Positions 19,893 through 33,513 of a stretch of 64,000 bases of DNA are shown piece after piece. The notes under the pieces were generated by a model, which was not told the origin of the DNA, did no database searches, and saw only the letters and a program-made list of their open reading frames with translations. The stretch is taken from NCBI GenBank assembly GCA_033439685.1, contig JAUEDM010000008.1:806001-870000 (forward strand), read 5' to 3'. Position 1 is the stretch's first letter. Each line of letters begins with the position of its first letter. The translations under genes and the position numbers were made by a program. Origin of the DNA: Apodospora peruviana (Eukaryota; Ascomycota; Sordariomycetes; Sordariales; Lasiosphaeriaceae).

Positions 19893-22800
19893 GGTCTGTC
19901 GGGAGTTTGAATGTCTTACGACAAACACAGCGCAACCGGTCGTACCTGGTACAAACGGCGCGTACCAGAAGGAAGGGCGGGGGGTGCACGGTGTGTGCAA
20001 TCAATCTGACGAGTTTTATTATTTCAATACGTGCTGTACGTGGGTTAGATCGTTGATAGAGACAGTAGGTCGGTATTTGGCCGCTCTGGAGGATTGCGGA
20101 TGGAGAGAGGATCAACAAAAGTGGCAGCTCAGCGACAGTGGCAGTGAGCAGTTTGTCAAGTCAAAGTGGGATCCGTAATAAGCAACGGGCTACGGTGCCG
20201 CCTTTCGGGATGTCGGGCGCGACCGACGATTCGCTCGGCGGGCGTTGGGGTGCTCGTAGCCTGGGCGCATGGACCACAATACCAACTTTACGTTTCCGTA
20301 CACAGGACCAGGTGATAATTACTGGCCGTGACGCAATAAAACGCAGCGGCACGATGCCAGGCCAAAAGCTTGCGGGCGCCTAATAAGGCAGCCAAGTTTT
20401 CTCCATTCTGTGACGATACTTTTCTTTGTTCAGCAGGATTCCGGTTCTAGCGATCAACAATGCTGACAATTGCAATATCAACGGCTTTTGCTTGACAGGA
20501 CGCCCATTTCATCGTCATAACGAAGTAATGGTGACCATTGCCTACTAGCGGGGGAAAAAGCAGGCAGCCAAGGCAGCCGCCAAAGGCTGAAGGCGGACAT
20601 TCCGCGACGAGAAGCTGCATTGGCCATTGAAGAAATGTGGAAACCCCGATTACGTACACATCGTCCTTGCAATGACTGATCTGAGCCGCATCACATAACC
20701 CGTACACACCGTTGGAATTGTCGGCTTTCGCTTGTCTCGGTAGCTCGAGCGGCCGGTATCGATTCGGCCCTAATCGGATGGTCCAGGCAGCCGGATGCCG
20801 GACCAGACGCTAGCGGGCACCGGCCGGTGGGGAGTCCGTTTCCATTCATTGCACCATTAACATCGACGTAGAGCGATACTTTCAGATTAATAAACCCCAG
20901 GACGGTGCGACTTTGACGTCCACATACGAGCAGCCTGAACTGGGAGTTGACCCCGCGGGGCTTCGGCTTGGAGGGAATTCGGGAGCTCGCCATGTACTTC
21001 CACGGGAGTAGAAGACAGGCCTTGACACCACTTCAATGGAGTTTGTCCGTCAATTACAACAAGCGTGCAAAGTACACGTACCATGAAATAAATGCCGATT
21101 GCCAACTGCCACTTTGTTATCCACAGCTCACCATCGTCGGTTATCGGTTCTCGGTTGGCTGCCGGTTTCAAACCTTAAATCAACACTACGGGCATCACCC
21201 AGCCATTCATGCCTGTTCTACATATGCCACGGTCTTGGTATGGTTCCTCAGAAGAATGACAGCAGCCGGCGACGCTTTGGTGAAATACGCGAACTGGACT
21301 GAAGAATTCGAACTTTCTAGGGAACCTGGAAATCTCGTTGGAGCTTTCGAGCACCGCCCGGCAGTGGAAGAGGAGTGGAATCCCAAATTTGACGTTTAAC
21401 GGCCCGCTGCCAGTGAACCTTTTCATCTCTCCACGACCCCCTTTCAGCTAACACACCAGGCGATTCCACAAGCTCCGGCCCAAGCTGACTAATTTGTATC
21501 TCTCTCACCGCCAGTCCCAGCCAAGCTCTCAGAAGGAACTGAGATGTGCGGAGACCACGATAAGTCGACGATGGTTAAGAAGTAGTAGTCTGGAAGCGGC
21601 ACGCGAATGCTCTCAGCTGTGGTTGCGACGTGGGAAAGCTGTTTTAAGCTTCTTCCAGATCCCACCCGAAGGGAGGCCAAGAAGGCTCACAACTCCAGAA
21701 AGGGCATAGCGCGGTACGGCCTTTGGGATTGTGAAACCGCAGACCCACAATCCTAAGATCCCCAGTTAATGCCTGGCGGAGGGGGAGGGGTAACGACAAT
21801 TGCCAGGGAATACGGTGAGGGGCAGACCGCTTGCCCACGAAAATGCAGATAGAAATATGTACGATGGAAGAACGGGATTGAAAACATGGAGATGTTGAAA
21901 TATGAAATGATTAATTCCGGATTATTTTTTCCTGGGAAGTGAGGTGGATGATGGATGACCTGGGGTTTCCCGTGGACCGAGACCCGGAGTGCTGGCCCAG
22001 ATTGCTCGAGAGTCGAGATGCCCTGCTGCTTCGTTCCCGCCCTTGCATCTCAAATCTGAATCTCCAAGCCCGCATCCGAGATCTGTTTGCTTGGGCTTGA
22101 ATGGAATTCTCTCTTTTCCATCTTTGCACATGCCAGCCAAAACAACAACGATCGGATCAACTTATCAAGGGAGCGTCCAGCAGCGAAGAAGCCAGGTTTA
22201 GCAGCTCGGAGTCTCGCTTTGGAGGCACCACAGTTGATGCGCTTCCATCCCTAAACACACTCGACACATTGCATTGGTCCCACAAGACGTCAAAAGAACC
22301 TTGGGTTAAACCGATACAGGCTTGAAATGGAAACAACCTGGAAGGTGCCCTGCCGAGAAGTCGACAGCGGGGCGTCGTTTTGAGTGTCCCGACTTGCATT
22401 GCTGTGCCCTTTTATACGTCCAGTAGGTGGTAGAATAGTGGGCAGTTTCGGCACCTGGGCCGCCCAACGAAGGCAGTTAGCAGCGCCAGCATCACATCAG
22501 CCGCCGCCCGAGCCCGCCGCCCGACTCACCGTTCTGGCACCGTTCTGGCCCCCATCCCGCCGATCCACGCGCCAGCGGCGAACCCACAGCCCTCCCATCC
22601 CCAAGCCCCGACTGGCTGTCTGCTTCCTTCAGCGTCCTGACCAACCATCTCCGAGAGCGGTCACCTGCCACGACCTTCTGTTTCAAACCACCTATCATCT
22701 CGACACCGATTTTGCGCCTAGACTACCGAAGCGCCCGGTAATCACGACCGCTGCCAGGAATCAACCAGCGAAACATTCCAGGACCGCACCCGTCAGGCAG

Positions 22801-23365
22801 ACGACGAGCATACCACGACGAACGAAGAATCCGAGACCATTCCAGCGGAACGGGCCTAGGTAGCGACTGGGATACCGAACGGACGACGACCTTACGACCG
22901 ACCCAGCGACGCCAACAAGGCGACCAGACCCGGCTTCGCGGATTAGAAGAGCAGGTGGAAAGACGAGGTCCGACGGCATCATTGCGCTACTGCGGTTGTG
23001 ACTGCGATCGTCAGAGTCATTCGACAAACAGGCCGACGACAACTTGAACGGTGCCCATCCTCGGTGACACGACGCCATATATACGAAGAGAGCCTGAAAA
23101 GACCCGGAAAACGGACGGCCAGCCGTGAGAGTTTTCGATCCGAACCGCGACTCCGATTAAGAACCGGCCGTGAATCATACTCGCCTTGGTTTCCTCGAAC
23201 CCCCACCGCAGGCGCGAAATCGCAGTCACAGTCGCTTTCACACACAAGCTCCCGATTGAGACTTAGCCTCGAGATTGTACGCACCCTGTCGGCACCACAT
23301 CCAGCAACCCACCCCCGCCGTGCGCAAATAATCTCCACCGACATTTTGCGAATGGAGACTTAGTT
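19893..23365. promoter_or_regulatory. 3.5-kb divergent promoter region fwd-1/cdc24
   Basis: Long divergent intergenic region. Open frames at about 20947-21399 and 22384-22863 show no domain, signal peptide or consistent coding character, so I do not call them. From ~22400 to 23365 the sequence is C/A-rich and probably the long 5' leader of cdc24, containing short upstream open frames, including one ending just before the cdc24 ATG. Confidence 0.4.
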
Positions 23366-26300
23366 ATGGCCCATGCTCCCCTTCTCCGAACGAACACCGC
23401 CCCTGTCTTCCAAGCGTCGATGGACGGTGTTGCCAGATTGACCAACACCATGAGCATGTCGAGTGCGCCGAGAGCGAGCCAGCTCTCGGGCTCAACCGCA
23501 GTAGGGTCGACTACATCCCTGAATACCCTGACCCCCGCGAGTACCGCCACTCCGCCGCCGGGAAATGGCGGCCCCGTCATGGCGACCGGAAACATCATAA
23601 ATCAGAAAGCCGACGCCTCTCGCTCTCTCTACCAAATATGCGTGTCGCTAAAACAGAGGCTAGCTCAGGTACCGGGCTGGGAAGGATACCTGACGGAGCT
23701 GGAGCATATGGCCGCCGACCTGGACGACGGTGGACCCGTCGAGTCACTTTGGAAGCTCCTACGAACCGGATACCCCTTGCTCGCCATCTACAATGCCCTA
23801 CAGCCGGAGAAGCCTCTGCAGGTTGAGCAGAAGGTGGGAGATCATTCCGAGGCGAAGAGGGCCAAGATTGCGATCTTGAAGTTCGTGCAAGCATGTCTTA
23901 ACGAGCTCAAGCTCCCGCCAGCCGAATGCTTCATCATCAACGACCTCACTGGAAATGATACCACAGGATTTGTCAAGGTGAGCGTAACCGGATTTTATGT
24001 AACTGGAATACCATGTCTGACAACCCCCTCTCTCCCTAGGTGACCGTCGTGATCAACTATGTACTAGATCTCCTTGAACAACGAGGGCTTCTGCGCCAAG
24101 TTCAGCCGTATCCCGAGGACGACAGCATGCAGCCAGGGTCACAAATGAGTTACCGAGACTACATTGTCCGCGAGTTGGTAGATACGGAGCGCAAATATGT
24201 TCAGGATCTGGAGAATTTACACGACCTGAAAGAGACTTTAGAGCAACGGGGCGTCATTCCTGGCGACGTGGTCCACAACATCTTCCTTAATATCAACACC
24301 ATCTTGGATATCCAGCGAAAATTTCTAATCAGGGTCGAAACGACGAATTCGATGGCGCAAGCAAGACAAGAATGGGGCAGCACATTTGTTGCGTACGAAG
24401 ACTCGTTCAACATGTGCTACCAGCCGTTCATTGCAAACCAGAGGAAAGCAGCCCAGCTGGCCAGCCAGGTGTTCGACAAGATCCAGGCAGCCGAACATCC
24501 AGTTGCCTGTGACTTCAATACACTTGATGGATTCTTACTGAAACCCATGCAGCGCCTCGTCAAATATCCGCTCCTTCTCAAGGTTGGTGACTCGTGTACA
24601 CTTATTAAGAAGGCCTGGCTAACCTGCTTATAGGACCTAATGAAGAAAAGCGAAGACGATGCCACCAAGGCGGACCTTTCAGCTGGTATTAGTGCTGCTG
24701 AGCGCGTCCTGCAGCGAGCTAATGATGCCGTGGATCGTGATCTCTTGGACGAAGCTCTGGACGATCTGATTAACAGAGTTGACGACTGGAAAAATCACCG
24801 AGTTGATCAGTTTGGAAAGCTTCTGTTGCACGGTGTATACACTGTGATCACTGGCAAGAGCGAACAAGAGAAAGATGTAAGTTCGATGCGGACCATCTCT
24901 CTTCAAGCAGCGCATTGGGGGGCACTTAGCTGACTCTGTCAATCGTGCAGTATGAGATTTATCTTTTTGAATGCATCTTATTGTGCTGCAAGGAGATCGT
25001 GCCGAACAAGAGCAGGGACAAGAAAGACAAAACTCGCTCAACAGGGCCTAAACTGAGAAACAAGAACGCGAAACTGCAGCTCAAAGGACGCATCTTTATG
25101 ACTAATGTCACGGACGTTGTAGCCATTTCCAGAACAGGTAAGCCGCCTCTCCCCTTGGCAATCTCACAGTTTCTAAGATAATAGGGTCATACACGGTGCA
25201 AATTTGGTGGAAAGGCGATCCGGGTGTGGAGAACTTTATGATCAAGTTTCAGAACGAGGAGATGATGAAAAAATGGGCCTCGGGACTGGATCAGCAACGT
25301 AAGGAGAATGCTCCTCCAACACAGGCGAGCCCCGATCAACCTCCGCCGAATTTCGCGTGGATAGAGACCCAGGGTGGTGCTTTGAAGAACCCGTATGCCG
25401 AGCAAGATGCTGATGAAGACGACGATTCCAACGGACCGACACCAACCCCGGGATTCTCTCAGTATGGCGCGGCGGCACCTGTGTCTCTACCAGGCACGAT
25501 GCAGCGCAATGCTTCTAGCACAAGCCTACGGCAGCGTTCCGCTACGAACGAAAGTGCACAGTCCCTGGCAGGTATTGCTCGAGCACCGCCTCCTCGCTTT
25601 CCTCTTCCACAACCCCCAGCGCCACTTAGCCTCCAGACAAGCCAAATGGGGCAACCAACGCCAACCGGCCCGCGTGGTGGGGACTCCTACTTTTCGCCGG
25701 TTGCCGAGTCCCCAGCATCAAGCCGAACGAGCACGACAAGTGGTATATTCAATAATAGCATGGGCTATCCGTTTCCCAAAACCACAACACCACAGCCCGG
25801 GTGGGGCGGGGAGGATAGCAACCGATACACCGCCCCGGCAATGCCTCGTGCTCCATCACGAGATGGGCCTTCCCCAGCAAATGCGTATGGGATGGTAGCA
25901 GCTAACGGACGCAACCCGCGGGGTCCTTCGATGCCTGTGATGCCGCGCGATCAGCGTGATTCTACTTTGCAGGCGCAGCGCAGCCGGAGCTACAGCACAC
26001 CAGACATCAATGGACAGTCGAACGGGCGCAATGGCCAGTCGACGGTCCCTGCAGTCCCAGGCATTCCGGCTCACCTCACACACTCGCGGCACGATTCCAA
26101 CATCCCTAGGAGTAACACAGGCAGTCCTGCCAACGAAATCCCAGTACGGACGAACACCAGCTCCCCGGGGGCTCAACGAACAAGACAGGGAGGTACAATG
26201 GCGCAGTTCCCTACCCAGCCGATTTTTCCGCGTCAGGGAACACCCGGTAATGGGGTAAACCTGCCTCCACCTGGCCCTTCTCCCATGGGTATGGCGCCTC

Positions 26301-26698
26301 TTGCACCTCTTGATCCTTCGAGGACTGTATCCCCCACGCTTGGGAATGCCGCTCCGATGCCGCCAGCAACCCCAAATCCTGATATGCCTCTCCCTACACA
26401 ACTAAAGGTCAAGGTGAACTGTGAGAGTGGCACCTATGTCACGCTCGTTGTGCAGTTCAATATCACATATCAAAGTCTTGTTGACCGCATAGACGCCAAA
26501 TTAGCGAGGTTCAGCAACAGCAGCATTGGTAAGGGCAATCTGCGGCTGCGGTACCGAGACGAAGACGGCGACTTTGTGACGATTGAGAGCGATGACGATA
26601 TACAGATCGCCATCTCGGAATGGCGCGAAGGCTTACGCGGTTTATATAACCAAGGAGTCGGAGAGATTGAGCTATTTTGCGTCGGGGAGATCAACTGA
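23366..26698 (+). CDS. cdc24: Rho guanine exchange factor Cdc24
   Basis: Activates Cdc42 (and Rac in filamentous fungi) by GDP/GTP exchange, controlling polarised tip growth. Five exons (23366-23977, 24040-24582, 24634-24876, 24951-25137, 25185-26698), all in phase, encode 1032 residues. Domain order fits the family: a CDC24-calponin domain (~85-220), a DH domain (~242-417, starting YRDYIVRELVDTERKYVQDL and including GFLLKPMQRLVKYPLLLK), a PH domain (~430-600, with YEIYLFECILLCCKE), a Pro/Ser-rich linker, and a C-terminal PB1 domain (~933-1032, with LRYRDEDGDFVTIESDDDIQIA) that binds scaffold Bem1 or the NADPH oxidase regulator NoxR. Nothing is broken. Confidence 0.95.
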
Positions 26699-28155
26699 GC
26701 TGCTCGACAATTACCGTCACACGCATTCGAAGTAATTTAATGGCACCGTCAAAGGCGCCTTACCTAACACTTAATCTTCTCACAATCCGTACGCCCTCTC
26801 TGCAGCACGTCCATTCCGTCATGATCTCCATTTCTTCCGACAGAACTTATTACCAGAGCGCTTTTCCATCATCACACATACACTCGCATGGGCGTCAGGG
26901 TTTCTTTCCATACACGACCGAGCTTTTACTTTTCCTCTCTGTCTCTCTGGCATAGAACGGTTTGGTGTCGAAATACCTTTATTCATACCACTCACTTTTT
27001 GGGGGTCTTGGCGTCGTTTCTTTTTTTTTTCCTATCACGATAGATCCACAGACCACAAAGGGCATAGGTTGTCCGTGTTTTGAAGATGGGCAATACCCCG
27101 TTCCCCCTTCCATTCCTTTGCGCTGGATACGACCTTCTTATTTTTTTCTGATTCTCTCCCCTTGGGTTACTCTCTTTTTGTTCAACAGTTGAGGATTTGT
27201 TGGTTTTTGTGTTGCTGGGGATAGAGTATTTATGATGAAATACCCAGTTGTTGTTTCTTCTTTCGGTCGGACATTCTTTTATCATTACACTGTTTTTTGG
27301 GGACGGGTGTCTTTCGGTGTGCTTTTGTTGATGGTCTGCTGACTGGAGTCACTCACTTCAAGATCCATAGGATTGAGATTTTCCTTTTCTTGTTTGGTGT
27401 TGGGTTTACACCTACGGCGCTAGGCTGGTTTTCATTATTCCCTTAGTTGGCGCGGCGGTCTTTTATATATATATCTATCTCGTTGCTCTGCTGCTGCTGC
27501 TTGCTGCTAGGTACCTCTTTTACTACCTGCCTATTCATCTTGGTCGAGTCAAATGCAACGATCTTGGCTGCTGTCTGTCTGTCTGCTGAACACTACGTGA
27601 AGGCAGATGAAATGGTGATTTGATATGACCTGATGTTGGTGGTATATCTTTGGCGGCCCGCCCGGTGACTTCGACTCCTTTTTCACCATTTGGAGGTTCA
27701 AAAGTCTAGGTCTGTTCCATTCGTACAATTATATACATACACGCGTTCTGATAAGACACAGCAAATACAATACTGCCGCTTCTTGCCACCATAAAATGAA
27801 CGCCCAACCCATTCTCCCACAGGTGTTTTCTATGCTCCCTAGAAATGCAGAATGACTGCCATCTATAAAATCATCCCAACAAACGATCTTTTGTTCGGCT
27901 GGCTTGTCACCCCCGGCTGTCGTCCGAACCCTTCATCCATAGTCAGAAGATGTTGGCCATGATCCACTTTGGAGCAGACAAGACACAGAAACTCCACGTC
28001 TTAATCTATGCATGCCGACGTGGTGTTCTTCGAGTTTGTCTTTATAAATATCGGGCGAGCGGTGTCGTGTCGAGAGGGTATCATCTTCAACGCTTCCCTC
28101 AAATCAACCGCAAGCCAGCCAGCCAGTTCCCTTCAACGCGTTTGCTTTGCTTGCA
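26699..28155. other. convergent 3' region cdc24/mrp10
   Basis: This 1.46-kb stretch holds T-rich 3' untranslated sequence with a T run near 27022-27031, a CTG-type short repeat near 27485-27507 and a GTCT repeat near 27573. No open frame looks coding. Confidence 0.4.
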
Positions 28156-28494
28156 TTATTTCTTCTTCTTAGCCTGCGCAATAAGATGTTTCGAAAACCG
28201 CCCGAGATGGTAATTGATGGTGTTGCTTGGATTGGGAGGCGGTTTGGGAGCATCCATGCAGGCCCGCAGGCTGTTTTCTTGCTGCATGCAGCCGGTCGTG
28301 TTGTGGCCCGAGGATGCCCAGCAAGCTTTCACGAGTCTAAATTAGCAAAGTTTGGTCCAAGGCAGCCAGAAGAAAAAAAACTTACAGAGAACATTGGTCA
28401 TGAGGCTCAAGCAGGGGTTCCGTTCCGGCTTGTTGGGCTGCTTGACGCGCAGCACCTTGAGAGGCGGGAGGCGAATCGGGTTTCTTCCCGACAT
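28156..28494 (-). CDS. mrp10: mitoribosomal small-subunit protein Mrp10/mS37
   Basis: Structural protein of the mitochondrial small ribosomal subunit with a coiled-coil-helix (CHCH) fold, normally imported through the Mia40 oxidative pathway. Two exons, 28386-28494 and 28156-28325, flank a 60-nt intron (GTAAGT; TTTGCTAATTTAG branch region; AAAG acceptor). The 92-residue product starts MSGRNPIRLPPLKVLRVKQP, closely matching the yeast Mrp10 start as I recall it. Cysteines occur as NPC-x9-C and then C-x9-C (CMQQENSLRAC), with the family ending INYHLGRFSKHL. It is too short and too split to stand out as an open frame. Its promoter is shared head-to-head with the AT-hook gene. Confidence 0.88.
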
Positions 28495-29084
28495 CTTTGG
28501 ACTAGAATTTGGTGTCGGAATGGGTTTGGGTTGGGTTGGGCTATGGCCGCAATCGCATTGCAAGTTGGCTGAGGGATGGTGGTCGTGGAGTTGACAACCT
28601 CATCGACGGACCTCGTCGCGACAAGCTCGGTCCGGTCGATTGTCGATTGGGAAAGACTTGTGGTCACGTGGTGATAAAGAGCCAGCCATTTTGAATTCGG
28701 TGTGGGGCGGCGGGGCGGGGCCGGCATGGATTGGTGGGGCATGCCCCCGACGACGCTTGGCCCGAAGAGGAGTACTAGAAACAGCAAGATTCTGATTGGT
28801 CAGAAATTGGCGATGTAAACAATCGACGAGGGCATGCCTCCCTGTCAGTGTCTCTCGGCGACGACCCGTTTTCTCTGGCCGTCCCGCACGCGGTTTTGCA
28901 TTGCAAAAAAACGCGTTCACGACTTCACCATCATCGCGACCCCAGTCATTGTTGAACGAGCACAGCACTGATGTATCTTGTCTTTTGATATTTACGTTTC
29001 GCAGTACCCACTACCAAGTCAATTTATGCTTTTTCTAGCTTTTGCAACCCTTGATTAGGATTTTCTTGGTCAAGTCTCCCAGCA
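28495..29084. promoter_or_regulatory. bidirectional promoter mrp10/AT-hook gene
   Basis: The 590 bp between divergent starts contains at least two CCAAT boxes in inverted form (ATTGG near 28730 and 28795) and a GC-rich block at about 28705-28725. These are plausible promoter elements; no function has been tested. Confidence 0.4.
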
Positions 29085-32000
29085 ATGGTGCTGGAGTTTC
29101 CCAGCGGCTTTGATGCCGTCACCACTAGGCGGTCCGCCGTTCCAAAATGGAAGCAGTAAGTTTTGTCCCGTCGCCCACCTACATACACGTCGTGCATAAT
29201 AGACAACAAACTCACCACCGCGTGTGCACCTGAACAGAAACCCGACCATCACTGCCGCCAGTCTCTTGCCTGTGCCGATTCCTCCTCCCAGAGCCTGGCA
29301 GCGCGTCGCTGTCCCCGCCGTCGGAGGCCATTCGCGACAACGAAAGATCTGGAAACGCGTGGGTGGCTGCCTATCTGCTGGCGCGCCTGAAAACCAGTAT
29401 GCGTTCGCCATCGCAGAGCTCGAGAGGCAAGGGGAAGGGGCCCGGAAACGCGTTCGGCATGCACGATTTGTTCCAGCTTGGGGAGATGCCAGATGGGACT
29501 CGAGAGTCTCGCAACCCTTACCCGACGGCAAATGGGATCTGATTGAGGCGAGAGTATCCGTCTCGAGTGCCAAGAAGGCCGCAACTGCAGCAGACGCGTT
29601 GCACGCGACATCGTCTGACGATGGCCCACGCTGGGTCCCGAGGAAGAGACACAACTCCCGATGGCCGATCGAACCCAAGCCGAAAACCACGCGCATCCTC
29701 GCCGACCTGCAGCCCTTGATCGAATTCAAGCTACCGCCCACCAGTGAGCCGGTCGAAGAAGTCACCCAGCAGATGGACGCCAAGCAGATGCGGAGGAGGT
29801 CAACGCGGCGTCTGAGCAGACGCATCTCTCTACTCCCTGAAGAGGAGGAGTCGCCCAGGAAGCTTGCGGCTATATCGCTGTCGCCGGTCAAAAATTCCGC
29901 CTCGGCACTGTCACCCGTGAAGCGCCCTCCGGTAACGATGTCCCCGACCAAGGTGGCAGAGTCGCCCCTTCGATCGTTCCGGGTCAATGCCACCCCGACA
30001 AAGGTCGTCTTGGAATCGCCCAAGGCCAGCCCACCGGCAAGATCACCCTTGAAATCCTCCCCGGTTCAGCAAACGCAGGAGGTAGCATCCATTGACGCAC
30101 GCTTGGTCGAGACCGTTTCGGTTCATGCGTTTGAGTCTGTACCTCTTATATTCGATCAACCAGTTCCAGACATTCCAGTCGTACCAAAATACGAGACCCG
30201 AAGACGTCTTTCACTTCAGTCGGCGCGCCGCACCGATCGCCGCTCCAGTGGCACCTTGAGACTGGTCGATTTCGAGAGCGTGCGCGAGGCTCCCAGCAGG
30301 CGCCATAGCTTTGGCATAGCTCAACAAGCGCCGGTGTACCCCAAGTCGCGACGGAGCACCCTAGACACGTTCTATGAGCGGCCAGAGGAAGTCCAGATTG
30401 TTGTGGAAGCATCTGAAAGCATGAATGGGGTAAATGATGCAGTGGTCGAAGGGCAACAAGACAATGTTGACACCCCGGCCAAGTCCAGCTTGCCGGCCTT
30501 TGAAGTCGACGTTGGAACCAATCTTGATATCTTTGGTCAAGCACGACGACAAACCTTGTCTCCCCGCCTCACCAAAAGACAAAGCATGGAGGCAAACTTG
30601 CCCGCTCAAGATTCGGGGGCTCAAGGTGAATCCCTGCCTGCAAACGTCGTCCCAACGATCTCTTCACCTGTTTCGCAAGTCGATGCACACAGTGGTACCA
30701 ATGCACCATTGTCTCTCGAACCTGCTTCGTCTGTGTTGGACGACAGTGAATCCGCAGACGTGGATCAGGCAGCAACGAGTCCAAGCCTAGATGCAGGCGA
30801 TGCAGAGAACAACGAACGTCATATCCTTAGCCTCAACCCGCCTTCTTCAAACACCGACGTCGAAGAGCCGCCTTGTATCGACCAGGAGGCATGTGAACCC
30901 GAATTCCGGTTTGCGCCGCACGATCCTGAAGGCCTGCCAACAATTTATGAAGAGGAGTCCGCCATGGACCTCCAGAACCTCGAACCCGGTAGCATGGCGC
31001 CAGCGCAAACGGCTGCAGTCCCCGCCTCCCCACCCACGCTTTTGCCGGCAGTCGCTTCTGAGCGTACGGAATATCTCTCCGGCAAAGGCAACGAAGTTGA
31101 AGATGTTGATCTGCAGCCGGAAGCTCATCTTACCAAATCGCCTATCCCCAGCGACCTGACGCCCGAATTGTCGCCTGTCTCTCAACACCATGCTAATAAT
31201 CAAGTCGGGACTAAGGCTGCTTCGATTGGACAGGCTTCCCAGGACCAGCCTGAGATGCAGGCAGACGATGCATCGCCATCAGTCCGGATCGACCGCTTTT
31301 TCAGTGAAGACGACAGTTTATTAGTGTTGGCTCATCATGAACAAGAAGTGCCCCGTGATCTGCAGCTGGCAGCTGAGGCAACTGCCTGCCGTGATACGGT
31401 GGACGTCGTCAGAGTGGGTGCCTTGTCGCCGTCTGATTCGTCGGACGATTCCCCCGAGCTGCCAACGGCTGAGCTGTCTGGGCCACGGCAGATAGGCATG
31501 GAAGCGTCTAGCTCACCAACCAACACCGATGAGTCTATTGTCACCCCGGAGAATGACTTTTGCGGCACAATATCGCTCAATGTCCAAGCAAAGGGCCAGG
31601 TTGACCCCGAATTTTTCATTCAGCCATCCGACGGAATGGAGACTGATGTCTCGAATGATAAATACGATATTGACAGCCCTGAGAATGACACATCCTCCCT
31701 GTCCCCAGCCCTTCCCCAAAATCACGACCTTCCTCAGGCCGCCACCTTGATGCCCGAACATCCTGGAACCCCGACACGGGTCCACGAGGAACAGCCACAT
31801 TTCCACGAGGAACGGGCAAATGACCACGATAGCCCGCAGAGTGATAGTTCTGGCTTCACACCGATCAATATTCGTCAGATCTCACCACCGTCGATTAATA
31901 CCAGCACTCAGCTGGAGAGCCCCGAAGATGAACTGGAAGAGATCGAAGATGACCTAATGACCGGCGTGGACGAGGAGGTCACGACCACCATGGATGACGA

Positions 32001-33513
32001 CTGCACGTTAACCGTCGTAGAGCCACTGCGGCCCGAGAACGACACTCTGACCCTACAGGCATACCATGATGATTCCGAGACGGAAATGCTCAGGAAGTTT
32101 GTCACGCGTGTCACGGCTGATAAGAACGCCAAGGCAGCGGCGGCAGCGGCGGAAGCAGCAAGCCTTTCCAAGAAGGTTGGCCGTCCTAAACGACGGTCAG
32201 GCTCGACCGGCTCAACAACCACTACTTCCACAGGCTCGCCGATTGCTAAATCTGACACCCCCGTGAAGCAGCGAACACCTCTGGCCGAGAAAAGCCTCAA
32301 CAGCCCGAGTCCTCTCAAGAAGCGCAAGGTGGAGGAGATGGGAGATGACCGTGCTATCAAGGGAAAGGAAGACGACGACACTGAGAACTCGATGTCTCAA
32401 GATTCTGGCGACGGCGCACCGAAACTGAAGCGCCGCCGGAAGCTGCGCGCTGATACCGTTGTGGAGGAGTTGTGTGCCGATAACCGGATTCCGAATCTAG
32501 CAGACCCAGCAGACTCTTCTGCGAGTGGTCCCCGTCGATCAACTCGGGCCCGAAGTAACCGTATCAAACTGAAGTCGGCAGCTCCTTCGGCAAATTATAT
32601 TGCTATGTCCATGTATCCCGTCCGTCTGCCTGGTGGCATGGCAGCAGGGATGATGGACGACACGACCACGGAGTCTCATCTCACTGTGTCTAGGAACCGT
32701 AGTGAAGCGAAGGAGCTTGAGGCCGTCACGAGGGTCAACACCCGCAAGAACAAGGGCAGTGCGGTCCTGCCTAAGTTGGTCCTGGCGCGGTATGCGGAGG
32801 ATCCGGCGGCGTGGAGGATGAAGGAGCTCAAAGGCGTTTTCGATGCCAAGGAGAGCCGGGCGGCAGCGGCAGCCGAAGACGAGGAGACGACGCCGACTGT
32901 GAAAGATGGTAGGAAGACGAGGAAGGGTAAGGGCGTCCGCTGGGCTGAGGAGCTGGTTAGGTACCAGACGAATGACCGCGCGCCGCCTCCGGCGTTTAGG
33001 GCGTTGTCGAGCTCGCTTCTTGCTGATGTACTCAAGGAGGGTGCTGCCGATGAGGAAGACGAGCTGGCTATGCCGACACTTTCTGTTGAATCTGCTGCTG
33101 TTTCTGTTGAGGACAAGTCGGTGCCAACTGTGGCGCCGATGGCGGTGAAGAAGCAGACGGCGGTAGCAGCAGCAGTACCGGTAAGAAGGACGAGGTCCTC
33201 GAGACTGCCGCCGCCAACGCCGATCAAGAAGCTCGCCACGGCCGGGGAGAAGAAGACGGCTGTTTCTGCTGGTCCTGCTCGGTCGTCTTCCAAGACGGCG
33301 TCGTCGACGAAGACCGCCCCTGCGGCGGCGGCGGCGGCGGCGGCTGGATTAACGAAGGCGTCGTCCTCCACGTCAACAAAGGTTACGAAGCCTAAGCCCA
33401 GCGGTATGGCGACGAGGCGGTCCAAGATTGCTACTCTTGGAATGAGTGTGAACGGCACGCCTGCGCCGAAACGCGGTCGGGGAAGACCGCCGGCGGCGGC
33501 AAGTCAGTCTTGA
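29085..33513 (+). CDS. large disordered AT-hook nuclear protein
   Basis: Not a family I can name. The model is 29085-29155 plus 29238-33513 (82-nt intron, GTAAGT donor, AACAG acceptor), 1448 residues; the first exon supplies a well-placed start, MVLEFPSGFDAVTTRR. The protein is nearly all low-complexity. Residues ~230-300 are dense in SP/TP sites (LSPVK, MSPTK, ESPLRS), suggesting cyclin-dependent kinase targets. A KKRKV nuclear localisation signal is encoded at 32318-32332. AT-hook-like GRPKRR lies near 32178 and RGRGRPP near the C-terminus. KGVRW (32929-32943) fits the RVxF docking motif of protein phosphatase 1. A polyalanine tract (~33322-33345) precedes the C-terminus. Nuclear, DNA-binding and cell-cycle regulated is inference; further in-frame introns cannot be excluded. 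Confidence 0.7.

Noticed and set aside
22384..22863. 159-codon plus-strand open frame before cdc24
   Set aside because: Composition is Pro/Arg/Thr-rich leader sequence without protein features; more likely 5' leader.
29070..30023. 317-codon minus-strand open frame
   Set aside because: Antisense to the AT-hook gene; no recognisable features and no good start.
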